The translations under genes were made by a program, and so were the position numbers. Positions 20,054-30,171 of a DNA stretch of 64,000 nucleotides are shown here, piece after piece. This stretch comes from Candidatus Megaera endosymbiont of Mesostigma viride. Lineage in GTDB: Bacteria > Pseudomonadota > Alphaproteobacteria > Rickettsiales > Rickettsiaceae. The stretch lies in contig CP084576.1 of the NCBI GenBank assembly GCA_020410825.1, forward strand, positions 682,001 to 746,000, given 5' to 3'. The notes below the pieces were generated by a model. That model was not told the origin of the DNA. It saw only the letters and a program-made list of their open reading frames with translations, and did not search any database. Within the stretch, counting starts at the first letter, position 1; every line of letters starts with the position of its first letter.

Positions 20054-20218
20054 TTATTTGCCTCTTTCCGAACTGAACTCTATTTCTGTTAATAATCCAC
20101 CTTGCTTGTTTCTGGCAAGCTCACCCGACCTATTTTTTAATTGTTCATTACCTAAAACTTCTCTGGTTTCTATTATTTCATGCTTGGTAAATTTTTCTGC
20201 ATATATTCCTGACCAAGC
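20054..20218 (-). other. Open, coding-like frame overlapping the end of the Aas fusion gene
   Basis: A 54-codon open frame on the minus strand, shifted relative to the Aas gene, overlaps the last 46 bases of that gene and runs on to a TAA at 20054. The downstream part reads GNEQLKNRSGELARNKQGG then LLTEIEFSSERGK, with the charged/polar mix of real protein. There is no ATG, GTG or TTG in a useful place and no ribosome site. It may be the tail of a decayed gene or a palindromic-element peptide; it does not extend the Aas homology, which ends normally. Confidence 0.3.
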
Positions 20219-23200
20219 TCACTTACTTTTAAATAATCAATTTTTCCACTTACCAATATTGGAATTTCTTTAATAAATACTATAATTTGGGGAATATATA
20301 GTTCTGAAAATCCTAATTCTTTAGCCTTGTTAACAATTTCTGCCCTCGTTAGATCCTTAATCGTAGTAAATAACATAATCTGCTCCTCGTTATTACCATC
20401 CAGGACAGAAATAGCTGCACTCAGCGACTCATTACCTTTTATTTTGTTTATTAATTCTTCTAAAATAGCAAATGAAACCATTTCTCCGGAAATGTTAGCA
20501 AACCGTTTTTCCCTCCCTAAAATTGTTAGATAACCGTCCTGGTCAATAGTTGCTATATCCCCAGTATCATACCAATTATTACCTAATCTTTCCACAAATG
20601 GTGCTTCTATTACACCTGGATTCTCAGGCTTTATATAACCAAGCATTATATTTGGCCCTTTAACGCAAAGTCTTCCTCCATTCTCAATATTCTTAAGCGG
20701 TTTAAAAAAATACTCGATTTTTGGTAAAAACCTACCTACTGACCCTGCTTTATAATGCATCGGAGTATTTACAGCTATTGCCGGAGAGGCTTCAGTTGCA
20801 CCATAAGTCTCAAGTATTCTGATTCCAAATTTATCAAGCCAGATTTGCCTTGTTTCTTCCTTAAGCTTTTCTGCTCCTGCTATAACATATCTCATTGAAT
20901 AAAAATCATATGGATGAGCGGAAGAAGCATAAGCCGCTAAAAAACTATCAGTTCCAAACATTATTGTTGCACCCACGTCATAAATAACTTCAGGAATTAT
21001 TCTATGATGCAGTGGAGATGGATATAAGAATGTTTTAACGCCTCCAAGCAACATAATTATTGATGTTGTGTAGCCGAAACTATGAAACAGCTGCAGAGGG
21101 TTAAAAGCCAAATCGTGCGGGTTAAAATCGATTATAGAAAGTATTTGGCATCGATTAGACTGTATATTTCGATGGGACAAAGCAACTGCTTTTGGCTTTC
21201 CTTCCGTTCCAGATGTAAATAATATCACTGCCGGTAGTTTATCATCCCTTTTGGGACAAATATATTCATAATACAGTTCTGGAAATATGCTGCCGATCGT
21301 TGCTTTTATTTTTAATAAAGGCGTAATATTTGCTTTTAAATCTTCCAGGTATATAAGCTTTATTCCCTGTTTTAATAACGAATCAATAAGCTCTTCAAGC
21401 CCTGCTGTTTTTACAAATTTCTGCGAAGTATAAATGATTTTAATTGTGGCTGTATTACAAGTCGAAATGATGTGGTTTATGCCTACAGTAAAGTTAATTA
21501 TCGCCGGAATCCTCCCCATTGCTTGCATAGCAAATAAACTAATTATACTATCAACCATATTAGGAAGCATTAACCCCACTTTTTCTCCAGCTTCTGTTTG
21601 TTTTTCAATTAAACTACTAAGAACAAATGATTTTAAAATCATAGATTTATAGGTAGTTTTATTACCTTCTATATCCTCCAAGATCTTTGTGTTCATCCCA
21701 AACAATTTTGCGGAATTAATCAACGATTGGAATAAGGTTTCCTTATAATCCGAACTTTCAAACATCATGTCTCTCATTATGTCGTAAAGAGCTTGACTAA
21801 TATATTTTCTTCTATCCCTACTGCTAAGATTTCCTAGAGGATTAACTTTTACCGGAGGGAGAATAGTAATAGTAATTTTTCTTCTCAAAGAGAACCGAGT
21901 TTTTAGCGTTTTACGAATTTTTGAGAAACAAGTAAACTCCGTACCGTGAACTCTTATTGGCAAAATTGTAGCATTAGCTTTATCAGCAATCATAGCCGGA
22001 CCTTCATATACTTTCATTAAAGCGCCGGTAAGGCTAATTCTTCCCTCAGGAAAGATCGCAATTTTTTTATTCTTTTTTACTTCTTCAATTAAGCTCTTAA
22101 TCGCCATAGGATTATTCGGATCAATCGGATAGGTACGGGCTAATTTAAGAAAAGGCCTTACCCACCATTCTTTAGAAACTCCTAAATTAATAGCAAATTG
22201 GATATTCTCAGGTATGTAAGTAGCTATCAAGATGGGATCAATATACGATAAATGGTTTGCAATTATCACTGCTTTTTTCCCAGCTTTTCTATAATTTTCC
22301 ATCCCCTTTACCTCAACTTGGTAAAATAGGCTAAAAATTAGCCTAAAGATCGCTTGTAACATTTTTAGGGATATGATTTTACTATTTGGAATCAACTTAT
22401 ATATATGAAGAGCAACAATAAAATTTAAAATACTTATCGTTAAAATTACCGACGGTATTGAGAATTTCATATAAAAAAGTAAGGATAATATAGCAGTAGA
22501 ACCCGCCATAAAGAATGAATTTATTAAATTATTTGCAGCTACTACTCGGCTCCTATGAGCAGGAGAAGAAAAATACTGCATCACAGCAAATAACGGTACT
22601 ACGTAAAATCCTCCAATAGCGGAAAGGCAAAAGAGATCAAATAATATGCGCCAATAATGTAATTTCGATAAAAAATCATAAATACTTTTTAAATGCTCCG
22701 GACTATAACTAATCTCGGCAATATGCGTAGCAAAATATAGATCAATACAGAAAATGCTTATTCCAACAGCTGAAATAAAAACATATTTGGTTGTAATATT
22801 GTTAGCCAAAATCCTATTACATACAAATGCCCCTACTCCTACCCCAACGGAAAATACTACTAAAAACAAATTAGCTACACTTTCATCCGCCCCTAAGGTG
22901 TCTCTTGCTAAAAGAGGTATCTGAGCTAAAATTGCAGCCCCAATAAACCAAAACCACGAGATACCTAGAATAGCTAAATAAACTTTATTCTTTGAATAAG
23001 CATATTTTACGATGTTAATGTTTTCATTTATAATATTTAAATTAATCCTAATATTAGGATTTGTATTGCCAGAAGCAGGCATAAAGAAACTGGCGATAAA
23101 GCCTATAAACGATACAACAACGGCAAATCCGATAACTAATTTACTTTCAAAATTATAGACCCCGCCTATTATAGTACCAAGCATTATAGACATGAAAGTT

Positions 23201-23658
23201 CCGGCCTCTATGTGACCGTTAGCTCCAAGTAATTCTTGTTTTTTTAATTGGTCAGGCAATACGCTGTATTTAATTGGGCCAAAGAAAGTCGAATGTATCC
23301 CCATTAAAGTTAGAGCAACGAATAAAACAACTAGATTTACACTGTAAAAACCATAAGCTGAAAGAAATACTATACCTATTTCTGCAGATTTTATGATCTT
23401 AACAATAATCGTTCTCTCATAACGATCTGCGATTTGCCCTGCTAAGCTTGCAAATAGCACAAAAGGAGCTATAAACAGAACATTAGCAAGCATAACCAAC
23501 ATATAAGGTGCAATAGTTAGGCTATTAGCTATTTTAAATGTAATTAAAATTATAAGAGCATTTTTTAAAACACTATCATTTAGACATCCGCAGAACTGTA
23601 CAATAAATATTGGTAAAAATCTTCTATCTTTGAAAAGATACAGCTGGTTAGAATCCAT
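20173..23658 (-). CDS. aas: LplT-Aas fusion: lysophospholipid flippase, acyltransferase and acyl-ACP synthetase
   Basis: An 1161-residue three-part enzyme of membrane phospholipid repair. Residues about 1-420 are an MFS transporter like LplT, which flips lysophospholipids across the inner membrane. Residues about 430-630 are a PlsC-type acyltransferase with the NHLSYID (HxxxxD) and IFPEGR motifs. Residues about 650-1150 are an AMP-forming acyl-ACP synthetase with AVILFTSGTEGKPKAVALSH, a YGATEASPA motif and the SGKIDYLK lysine motif. In E. coli LplT and Aas are separate genes; fusions occur in alphaproteobacteria including rickettsiae. It would let the cell re-acylate lysophosphatidylethanolamine, possibly of host origin. 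uvrC lies 67 bases upstream on the same strand. Confidence 0.93.
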   Translation of the reverse strand: MDSNQLYLFKDRRFLPIFIVQFCGCLNDSVLKNALIILITFKIANSLTIAPYMLVMLANVLFIAPFVLFASLAGQIADRYERTIIVKIIKSAEIGIVFLSAYGFYSVNLVVLFVALTLMGIHSTFFGPIKYSVLPDQLKKQELLGANGHIEAGTFMSIMLGTIIGGVYNFESKLVIGFAVVVSFIGFIASFFMPASGNTNPNIRINLNIINENINIVKYAYSKNKVYLAILGISWFWFIGAAILAQIPLLARDTLGADESVANLFLVVFSVGVGVGAFVCNRILANNITTKYVFISAVGISIFCIDLYFATHIAEISYSPEHLKSIYDFLSKLHYWRILFDLFCLSAIGGFYVVPLFAVMQYFSSPAHRSRVVAANNLINSFFMAGSTAILSLLFYMKFSIPSVILTISILNFIVALHIYKLIPNSKIISLKMLQAIFRLIFSLFYQVEVKGMENYRKAGKKAVIIANHLSYIDPILIATYIPENIQFAINLGVSKEWWVRPFLKLARTYPIDPNNPMAIKSLIEEVKKNKKIAIFPEGRISLTGALMKVYEGPAMIADKANATILPIRVHGTEFTCFSKIRKTLKTRFSLRRKITITILPPVKVNPLGNLSSRDRRKYISQALYDIMRDMMFESSDYKETLFQSLINSAKLFGMNTKILEDIEGNKTTYKSMILKSFVLSSLIEKQTEAGEKVGLMLPNMVDSIISLFAMQAMGRIPAIINFTVGINHIISTCNTATIKIIYTSQKFVKTAGLEELIDSLLKQGIKLIYLEDLKANITPLLKIKATIGSIFPELYYEYICPKRDDKLPAVILFTSGTEGKPKAVALSHRNIQSNRCQILSIIDFNPHDLAFNPLQLFHSFGYTTSIIMLLGGVKTFLYPSPLHHRIIPEVIYDVGATIMFGTDSFLAAYASSAHPYDFYSMRYVIAGAEKLKEETRQIWLDKFGIRILETYGATEASPAIAVNTPMHYKAGSVGRFLPKIEYFFKPLKNIENGGRLCVKGPNIMLGYIKPENPGVIEAPFVERLGNNWYDTGDIATIDQDGYLTILGREKRFANISGEMVSFAILEELINKIKGNESLSAAISVLDGNNEEQIMLFTTIKDLTRAEIVNKAKELGFSELYIPQIIVFIKEIPILVSGKIDYLKVSELGQEYMQKNLPSMK

Positions 23659-23725
23659 CTACTTCCCTAAAAAATTATTGGAAAATACTATGTAATTTAT
23701 CGTTACTTGTCAAACGAACTATTTT

Positions 23726-25579
23726 TTATTTGCGCAAAGCTTCATATACAATTTGGGCCAGTTCTTTGTTTATTCCTTCTACCTTTGTTAACTCATCAAT
23801 AGTAGAATCTGCAACGGCAGCAAAAGATCCGAAATAACTTAGCAATGCTTTCTTCCGCATTTCACCTATTCCCGGAATATTATCTAGAGACGAAATTTTT
23901 ATAGCTTTAGAGCGTTTTTTTCGGTGATTTTTTATAGCGAAATTATGTGCCTCATCTCTTAGGATTTGCAAGTATTTCATTACCGGTAAATTTTTATCCA
24001 AAGTAAATATCTCTTGGTTTGGCCTGTGAAACTGTTCCCTGCCGCTATTTCTATCTATTCCCTTGGACATACATACAAATGGTATATTTAGACTAAATTT
24101 TTCTAGTACTTGCTGTGCTATATTCATATGCCCTGTGCCGCCATCTATTATCATTAAATCAGGTAATCTATACGGTTCACTTTTTAATCTATTAAGTCTT
24201 CTAATTAAAACTTCCCTAAGCATTGCATAATCATCGCCCCCTCCTATATTTTGGGGTTGGTCTTTTATTGTAAATAACCGATATTCCTTTTTATCAAAAC
24301 CCTCCTTACCTGCAACAATCATAGCACCTATAGCAAATGACCCCTGTATATGGCTATTGTCATAGACTTCAATACGATTTGGCAAAGCGGGCAAATTAAA
24401 TAATTTTTGAACTTCTTCTAGCGCATACCGGTTTTTAGCGGAGTTTTTTAGATGTTGTTCCAACGCAATTCTTGCATTTTCCAAAGCAATCTGCATAAGA
24501 TTAGCAGTTGAGCCAGATTTTTTTGATACCTCTATTTTAATCTTTATACCGTGTAATTCTTTTAGTGCTTTTGCAAAAAGGTTAGGATCATTAATAGAAT
24601 GGCTTAAAATTATGTTTTCAGCAGGAATTTTATCTTGATATAATTGCATGATGAATGCTTCCAATATTTCAGAAATATTCTGGCCTTGGGTGTGCTCGGG
24701 GAAATAAGGATGGTTACCGCAAGGCTGCCCTGCCCTGTAAATATAAAGCTGCACACAATACTCACCATTAAGCTCCGTTATAGCAATTAGATCTGTATCT
24801 TTTATAAAGCCAGTAGTTTCCGCTTTTAACTGTATATAACTTAAAGCCTTTATACGGTCACGTATTTTTGCTGCTTCTTCAAAATTTAATTCCTCACTTA
24901 ACGATTGCATTTTTTGAGCAAGAAGATTCTGTAAGGACTTGTTTTTTCCTGATAAAAAAGTTTTCACCTGTTCTACAAGTTCATCATAATCTTTTTTTGA
25001 TACCTTGCCGGTACAAGGAGCAGAACATCTGTTTATTTGATATTGAAGGCACGGTCTTTTTCGAGTCGAAAAATAGGAATCAGAACATGACCTCAATTTA
25101 AATATTTTTTGTAGCTCTAACAAGGTAACTTCAACCTGTTTAACAGAAGCAAAGGGGCCAAAAAATTTTCCGTTTTTAAGATCTCTACCTCTATATTTAA
25201 TTAACTGAGGGAATTCATGATCAAGCCGCAGTTTAATATAAGGGAAAGATTTATCATCTTTTAATAAAATATTAAACCGAGGTTTGAATTTTTTTATTAA
25301 TTGTCCTTCAAGCAAAAGTGCTGACGACTCCGAATCAGTAACACTATATTCCAGATAGTATACTAGGGAAATCATAGTTGAATTTTTACCTTCAAGATCC
25401 CCGGTATATTGTTTTAGACGATTTTTAAGGTTTTTCGCTTTGCCAATATAAATAATTTTTTTATCTATATCTAGCATACGATATACCCCTGGTTGGCCTG
25501 GAAGTTCTTCCAAGCGAGACTTTATAAGCTCTTTACCATATAATATATTATTGCTCAGTTTTTTTTGGTATTGGGTCAT
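23726..25579 (-). CDS. uvrC: UvrC, excinuclease ABC subunit C
   Basis: The nuclease that cuts on both sides of a lesion in nucleotide excision repair. At 617 residues it has the normal order: GIY-YIG nuclease domain (about 25-105, [20 protein letters not shown]), the UVR helix pair that binds UvrB (about 210-240, [16 protein letters not shown]), the RNase H-like second nuclease domain with YDNSHIQG and [10 protein letters not shown], and a C-terminal helix-hairpin-helix pair around [13 protein letters not shown]. The ATG at 25579 lies inside the end of yidD, overlapping it by 32 bases, and has a GGAGG site in CGGAGGCTATG, so the start is well supported. Confidence 0.97.
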   Translation of the reverse strand: MTQYQKKLSNNILYGKELIKSRLEELPGQPGVYRMLDIDKKIIYIGKAKNLKNRLKQYTGDLEGKNSTMISLVYYLEYSVTDSESSALLLEGQLIKKFKPRFNILLKDDKSFPYIKLRLDHEFPQLIKYRGRDLKNGKFFGPFASVKQVEVTLLELQKIFKLRSCSDSYFSTRKRPCLQYQINRCSAPCTGKVSKKDYDELVEQVKTFLSGKNKSLQNLLAQKMQSLSEELNFEEAAKIRDRIKALSYIQLKAETTGFIKDTDLIAITELNGEYCVQLYIYRAGQPCGNHPYFPEHTQGQNISEILEAFIMQLYQDKIPAENIILSHSINDPNLFAKALKELHGIKIKIEVSKKSGSTANLMQIALENARIALEQHLKNSAKNRYALEEVQKLFNLPALPNRIEVYDNSHIQGSFAIGAMIVAGKEGFDKKEYRLFTIKDQPQNIGGGDDYAMLREVLIRRLNRLKSEPYRLPDLMIIDGGTGHMNIAQQVLEKFSLNIPFVCMSKGIDRNSGREQFHRPNQEIFTLDKNLPVMKYLQILRDEAHNFAIKNHRKKRSKAIKISSLDNIPGIGEMRKKALLSYFGSFAAVADSTIDELTKVEGINKELAQIVYEALRK

Positions 25580-25778
25580 AGCCTCCGTTACAGAAAGGAT
25601 GGCATTTTAATAGCCTTCTTAAAGCAAAAAACAACCCCTTTATTGTACCATGGGTATTTATCGATTCATATGCATATTCAGAACAAGTTGGGTAAAACCT
25701 GCAATTTCTACCAAGCCATGGTGAAATAAAAAATTGGTAAAACTTAATAAGTAAGGATAAAATAAATTTCATAATCAT
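25548..25778 (-). CDS. yidD: Membrane protein insertion efficiency factor YidD
   Basis: A 76-residue protein with the family signature throughout: [20 protein letters not shown], then [30 protein letters not shown]. The cysteines and the YP-TCSEYA block are typical. YidD assists YidC-dependent insertion of inner membrane proteins and sits at the cytoplasmic face through an amphipathic N-terminal helix. In many bacteria it lies between rnpA and yidC; here it is instead paired with uvrC, overlapping it by 32 bases. Two ATG codons (25778 and 25772) are possible starts and the sequence does not decide between them. Confidence 0.95.
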   Translation of the reverse strand: MIMKFILSLLIKFYQFFISPWLGRNCRFYPTCSEYAYESINTHGTIKGLFFALRRLLKCHPFCNGGYDPIPKKTEQ

Positions 25779-25869
25779 ACTTGCAAAAGGTATATATAAC
25801 CATTTCTTTAGCTTAATTTATAAGTCCAGATTCTTTTTACAGTAAAGGGCCTTTAATTATTGCTAATTT

Positions 25870-26628
25870 TTATCTTAGAGGAAATTTATAAGTCACGCCC
25901 ATAGTAAATTCCCCTACACCTATGGTCTTTTTAATAGGATTTGGTTCATCAAAAGAATTTGTATCATTTAAAGCTTGATACTTTACTTTAATATTATTAA
26001 CTACCTGCATTTTTGCACCAAAGTCAATAGCCAGCTTATCGGTAATATCCTTGCTAAACCCTAGTCCTGCTTGCCACGCAAAACAATTTTGATTATTTTT
26101 CTTTATTTTAAAGTAAGGAATATTGCCACTTCCTACCCTTAAAAAATCAGGAGGTAAGTAAGAAATGTTGGGTTTAACTGAAATTTTAGCCACACCAGCA
26201 CCAAAAATAACATAAGGCTTAATGGTTAGTGAAGTCATTTTTTGCATTTCATAGATCAAATTCATCATAAATACATTAGAAGTAACCTTTGTAATTCCAG
26301 GAGTTTCTGGGAGGACACCCACTCCAGGCACTAATTTTCCCGGTAATTTATACGCCATTCTATACTTTGGTTGATAAGTACCAGAAATTTCTATCATCAT
26401 ATTAGGATAAAAACTATATCCTATTCTCCAACCATACATATGTGACTTTTTCAATCTCATTCTGGTATTTGATTCTTCATGCCTAAAAGATTTTTTTATC
26501 GGGTCAACAAGGCCAAACTCAGTACCGATATATACATATCTATCCGTATGATTATCGAAAACATCTTCAGCATATGCAGCATTTAAAAACGTTACACATA
26601 ACCCAAAACTACAAATTATATTTTTCAT
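25870..26628 (-). CDS. Outer membrane beta-barrel protein, opacity/OmpW-like size class
   Basis: A 252-residue exported protein. The ATG at 26628 gives a clean signal peptide of about 20 residues ending AAYAED; the frame is open upstream but an upstream start would bury that signal. The mature part alternates hydrophobic and polar residues as in an eight-strand barrel (GWRIGYSFYPNMMIEISGTY; YVIFGAGVAKIS; AWQAGLGFSKDITDKLAIDFG) and ends with a strand closing on GVTYKFPLR, close to the usual terminal aromatic signature. It would sit in the outer membrane; ligand and role are unknown. Rickettsiae have several such adhesin-like small barrels. Confidence 0.75.
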   Translation of the reverse strand: MKNIICSFGLCVTFLNAAYAEDVFDNHTDRYVYIGTEFGLVDPIKKSFRHEESNTRMRLKKSHMYGWRIGYSFYPNMMIEISGTYQPKYRMAYKLPGKLVPGVGVLPETPGITKVTSNVFMMNLIYEMQKMTSLTIKPYVIFGAGVAKISVKPNISYLPPDFLRVGSGNIPYFKIKKNNQNCFAWQAGLGFSKDITDKLAIDFGAKMQVVNNIKVKYQALNDTNSFDEPNPIKKTIGVGEFTMGVTYKFPLR

Positions 26629-27130
26629 AAAAAATACCACTTCTAAGATAAAAACCAGGCCAATTATATATTTCTCCATTAAGCCGTCAACTAGAAAACC
26701 AATAATTCTGATTGTTAAAATTTTATTCTTAAATTCGTTGTAATTACCTCAATATGTATAAGCGGCTTAAAGGAAAAGCTAATTAATAGCTTCAAAATTG
26801 CAAAAAACATCAATACATAGGCAATTACCCACGTCACTAATAGGATATTGATAATTTAACTTAGCTCGCTACCTAAAAAGAAGTAAAAATATACGCATAT
26901 GTTCAAAAATCACATAAACCTAGCGTTATTTCAAATACGGCGTAATAACCTGCTAAGCAAGGTAATAATAGGCAAAAGATAAGAGTATCTGCTTAAGTTA
27001 TATATAATAAATATCGTTATGTTCGGATAGGAAAATATACTAACCTAGCACGCCCTTTTAAGCGAGCATCCATTTTTATCACAAAAGATTCTACACCTCT
27101 ATATCTGTTATAGATTGTGTATTTTTAAAT
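26629..27130. other. Intergenic region between two outer membrane protein genes
   Basis: About 500 bases without a convincing gene. Several in-frame stops interrupt every frame. The stretch from about 26850 to 27110 has somewhat higher GC than typical spacer here and may be old decayed sequence, but no protein-like fragment was recognised. It must contain the 5' control region of the barrel protein gene at 25870-26628, since the upstream porin ends at a terminator. Confidence 0.5.
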
Positions 27131-27164
27131 AAAAAATAAGCCAAGTTTGCTACTTGGCTTATTT
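27131..27164 (-). terminator. Rho-independent terminator of the porin gene
   Basis: A perfect 12-pair stem, AAATAAGCCAAG-N7-CTTGGCTTATTT (27134-27145 and 27153-27164), lies 28 bases after the porin stop on the minus strand. In that direction it runs into TTT followed by TATTT, the T-rich tail expected of an intrinsic terminator. Confidence 0.88.
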
Positions 27165-27191
27165 CGATTCTTGGACTTGCGAAATAGAAAA

Positions 27192-28559
27192 TTATAGACT
27201 TAACTTAGCACCTATCAAAGCTACAGTTCCACGAGTTTTCTTTTTCTTAAGTTTTAGATCATACTCAGGTTTTCCTTTTAAACTAAAGCCAGAGATCTCA
27301 GCATAAGGCTTAAATCCTGGGGCAAGTTTATAATCAGTACCAATGGTAACACAATCTACAGTATTTTTGTACTGGTCTGAACGGAAGTATGTTAAGCTGG
27401 TAGTAAACGGCCCTTGCTTATAAGCTACCCCGCCAGTATAATAAGTAGTTTCTCTGCCTGCTTTATGGAATTCAGGAGTGGTTAAGCTTTTACCCAAGGA
27501 CCCGAAAGAAGCTGCATAAGAAAAATTTCCAGCATTTAAGATCGCTCCTATATTATAGGTTTTTAAATCTTTTAGTTTATAAGTACCTAACTCCTTTTGG
27601 GCGTCAGACGTATCCTTAAGTGGATCGGCAGAATTATTTGTGTTATTCATTTTCTTTGCATTAGAAGCCTTACCGTATTCACCGGTTAAAGCCAATTTCA
27701 GATCAACACCATCTGATATATTTTGCTCTAAAACTACACCTCCTGAAATTGCATCTTTTATAGATTGATCAAATTTAAAGTAGTGATTAGGATCTGTAGA
27801 ATCCTTTTTTATCTTTTTTATTTCAACCCTTGTTGAATTTTTATTCGTATCGTCAGCGCCGGTATTAGAAGAATCTGGAGTATAAGAAATACCTATTTGT
27901 ATCTTTGCCCCCTGGCCAAACTCGAATTTTGGCGTATAGTATGATACCCTTCTGCCTGGCTCTGTACTATAAGAGCGGGTTTCAACAGCACTAACTAGCT
28001 TACTATCTAGGAAAAACTCACCGAATGTTGCAAAAGACGGACCAAAATCATATCCCTGTTTTAAATCAGTAGAATCGAACTTCGCGTATCTATCCCAATC
28101 ACCGCCAGTAGCTGAAGCAATTGCACTACTATCAATAAGCATATTGCTAGCAGCATCCATTGGAGAGCCAGCTTCTATGCGCCCATAACTACTATCCAGA
28201 TAGATATGAGAGCCGTTATAAGTGGCAGAGCCTTTTCTTTTTGCTGTCGGCACTAGAACTATTTTTCCACCATAAGTCACATCATTAACTTTGTTGGATA
28301 TATCAGCAAATAACGCCGCATCATTAAAGAAAGCAAAAGACTTTCTGTTGGCAGAAACATTTTTATCATCCCCTTTAAGATGGTTCTGATTCCTATAACC
28401 ACCCTGAAAATGTCCGTAACCAGACAATTTTACCTTTAAATCAGATGTAACAGGCATACTACCTGATTCTACATCGCCTGCAAGCGACATCTTAGAAAAA
28501 CCAAATAAAACAGAAGCTATCAACATAACTTTGTTTAATTTTTTTATATTAATTTTCAT
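27192..28559 (-). CDS. Gram-negative porin, first of two related copies
   Basis: A 455-residue outer membrane protein with a signal peptide (about residues 1-27, ending MSLAGD) and the repeated amphipathic strands of a 16-strand trimeric porin. Recognisable porin segments are VKLSGYGHFQGGYRNQ near the start, YGGKIVLVPTA, DSSYGRIEAGSPMDAA (the strand-turn-strand seen in porin_4 proteins) and RVSYYTPKFEFGQGAKIQIG. The chain ends with the beta-signal VALIGAKLSL. It allows diffusion of small solutes across the outer membrane. A partner with the same strand order lies at 30172-31407, on the opposite strand and on the other side of dcd and secB. A strong terminator follows the gene. Confidence 0.85.
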   Translation of the reverse strand: MKINIKKLNKVMLIASVLFGFSKMSLAGDVESGSMPVTSDLKVKLSGYGHFQGGYRNQNHLKGDDKNVSANRKSFAFFNDAALFADISNKVNDVTYGGKIVLVPTAKRKGSATYNGSHIYLDSSYGRIEAGSPMDAASNMLIDSSAIASATGGDWDRYAKFDSTDLKQGYDFGPSFATFGEFFLDSKLVSAVETRSYSTEPGRRVSYYTPKFEFGQGAKIQIGISYTPDSSNTGADDTNKNSTRVEIKKIKKDSTDPNHYFKFDQSIKDAISGGVVLEQNISDGVDLKLALTGEYGKASNAKKMNNTNNSADPLKDTSDAQKELGTYKLKDLKTYNIGAILNAGNFSYAASFGSLGKSLTTPEFHKAGRETTYYTGGVAYKQGPFTTSLTYFRSDQYKNTVDCVTIGTDYKLAPGFKPYAEISGFSLKGKPEYDLKLKKKKTRGTVALIGAKLSL

Positions 28560-28944
28560 AATTAACTACCTAATTTTTACTGCTAGATTATTAAACCTTT
28601 GTAGCCCTTTATTCTGGTACATATAAGAAAGCTTAAGTTAGCACTTAAAGATTATCTTAACTCCTGGACATAAAACCAGAGATTCAACTAAAACACCATG
28701 ATAATTTAGCATAAAACAGCTGGTGCAATCAATAACCAATACCCAAAAAAACATCTTAAGACTAGCCAAAAAAAATAAACTAGTGTTATAATTGTCACTG
28801 AATTAATTTCTTCATAGGAAAAACCTGCGTTAATGATAAATTATAACTCGCATTAATCAAGAAATTTTTATAGACAGATATATATTTGTTAACTAAAACC
28901 AAACAATTAAAGGATAGTCTCATTAGAAAATAAGGTTATAGTTT
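28560..28944. other. Divergent control region between porin and dcd
   Basis: This 385-base spacer separates the minus-strand porin from plus-strand dcd, so both promoters should be here. A TATAAT box stands at 28787-28792 on the plus strand without a good -35. TTAAGTGCTAACTTAAG (minus strand, near 28632-28648) is a small inverted repeat that resembles a loose CtrA-type half-site pair with eight instead of seven spacing bases. CTGG-N8-CCAG near 28673-28690 is a weak stem. No gene is seen. Confidence 0.45.
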
Positions 28945-29511
28945 ATGCCAATAATGTCAGATAAATGGATACAGGAAAAAGCCGTAAGAGACGGTATGAT
29001 ATCACCATTTATTAACTCTCAAGTAAGGGAAATCGGAGAAAAAAAAATCATATCGTACGGAGTTTCCTCTTATGGTTATGATGCAAGAGTGTCCAATGAA
29101 TTTAAAATATTTACCAATATTAATACTACTATTGTTGACCCCAAAAATTTTGATAGCCAAAGCTTGGTTAGCAAAGAAACTGATGTTTGTATCATTCCGC
29201 CAAACAGCTTCGCCTTAGGCAGAACAGTTGAATATTTTAAAATCCCCAAAGACGTTTTAGTAGTGTGTGTTGGGAAATCGACTTATGCACGGTGCGGTAT
29301 CATAGTAAATGTCACTCCACTTGAACCAGGGTGGGAAGGCTTTGTTACTCTTGAATTTTCAAATACAACCCCTTTGCCTGCTAAAATTTATGCAGATGAA
29401 GGTGCCTGCCAGTTTTTGTTTTTTTCTGGGAACGAACCATGCGAAATATCATATTCTGACCGTGCTGGTAAGTATATGGGACAAAAAGGCGTTACTTTAC
29501 CGCGCACATGA
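28945..29511 (+). CDS. dcd: dCTP deaminase
   Basis: Deaminates dCTP to dUTP, which the dUTPase at 35243-35689 then turns into dUMP for thymidylate synthesis. The 188 residues match the normal length of the trimeric enzyme. Motifs seen are [33 protein letters not shown] near residues 34-48, [26 protein letters not shown] with the catalytic Glu after TPLEPGW region, and [15 protein letters not shown]. The end [12 protein letters not shown] is typical. An internal ATG three codons in (28954) is an alternative start. secB follows after 47 bases on the same strand. Confidence 0.96.
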   Translation: MPIMSDKWIQEKAVRDGMISPFINSQVREIGEKKIISYGVSSYGYDARVSNEFKIFTNINTTIVDPKNFDSQSLVSKETDVCIIPPNSFALGRTVEYFKIPKDVLVVCVGKSTYARCGIIVNVTPLEPGWEGFVTLEFSNTTPLPAKIYADEGACQFLFFSGNEPCEISYSDRAGKYMGQKGVTLPRT

Positions 29512-29558
29512 AAGTACTAACCAAAAGTTAAGTTAAATTAAACAACAAAGGAAACAAA

Positions 29559-30011
29559 ATGAATTCCCCAGAAGAAACCAAGACACCTCACATCTCAGTA
29601 AATGCTCAATATACCAAAGATCTATCTTTCGAAAACCCGGGAGCTCCTGCTTCTCTTGTTAATACAGGTAACCCACCACATATAGACCTCGCATTGGATC
29701 TCAATATCCAAAGAATGCCTGAAGATGAATATTTTGAGGTTGAAATAATTATTAGCGCAAAAGCAACAAGTGCGGATAAAACTCTCTTTATAGTTGATTT
29801 AAAATATGCCGGTATATTCCATTTGGTTAATGTTCCTGAAGAACAAATTCAAATGCTTCTTGCCGTTCATTGTCCCGCAATAATATTTCCATTTGCCCGT
29901 AAAATTCTTGCAGATGTAACACAGGATGGTGGTTTCCAACCATTAATGATTGACCCAATAGATTTTGGAGCTTTATATAGTAAAAAACTCAATGAAAAAA
30001 ATATATCATAA
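29559..30011 (+). CDS. secB: Protein-export chaperone SecB
   Basis: A 150-residue cytoplasmic chaperone that holds precursors unfolded and passes them to SecA for export. The family blocks are present: [19 protein letters not shown] at residues about 11-30, [48 protein letters not shown] and a [15 protein letters not shown] end. AAAGGAAA precedes the ATG. It lies between the two porin genes, whose products are typical SecB clients, and is probably co-transcribed with dcd. Confidence 0.97.
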   Translation: MNSPEETKTPHISVNAQYTKDLSFENPGAPASLVNTGNPPHIDLALDLNIQRMPEDEYFEVEIIISAKATSADKTLFIVDLKYAGIFHLVNVPEEQIQMLLAVHCPAIIFPFARKILADVTQDGGFQPLMIDPIDFGALYSKKLNEKNIS

Positions 30012-30171
30012 AAATATTTGATTTAATACGAAAGCCTCTTTGACAAAATTTATCTTTAGTTGTAATTTATATCAAAAAGTAACTTTTAGTAGTTTATGTG
30101 TTAAAGAAATTTTGCCTTTTTTAAATAAAAAATATATCTAGAAAATTTTAACTATTATTACCGTTATCTAT

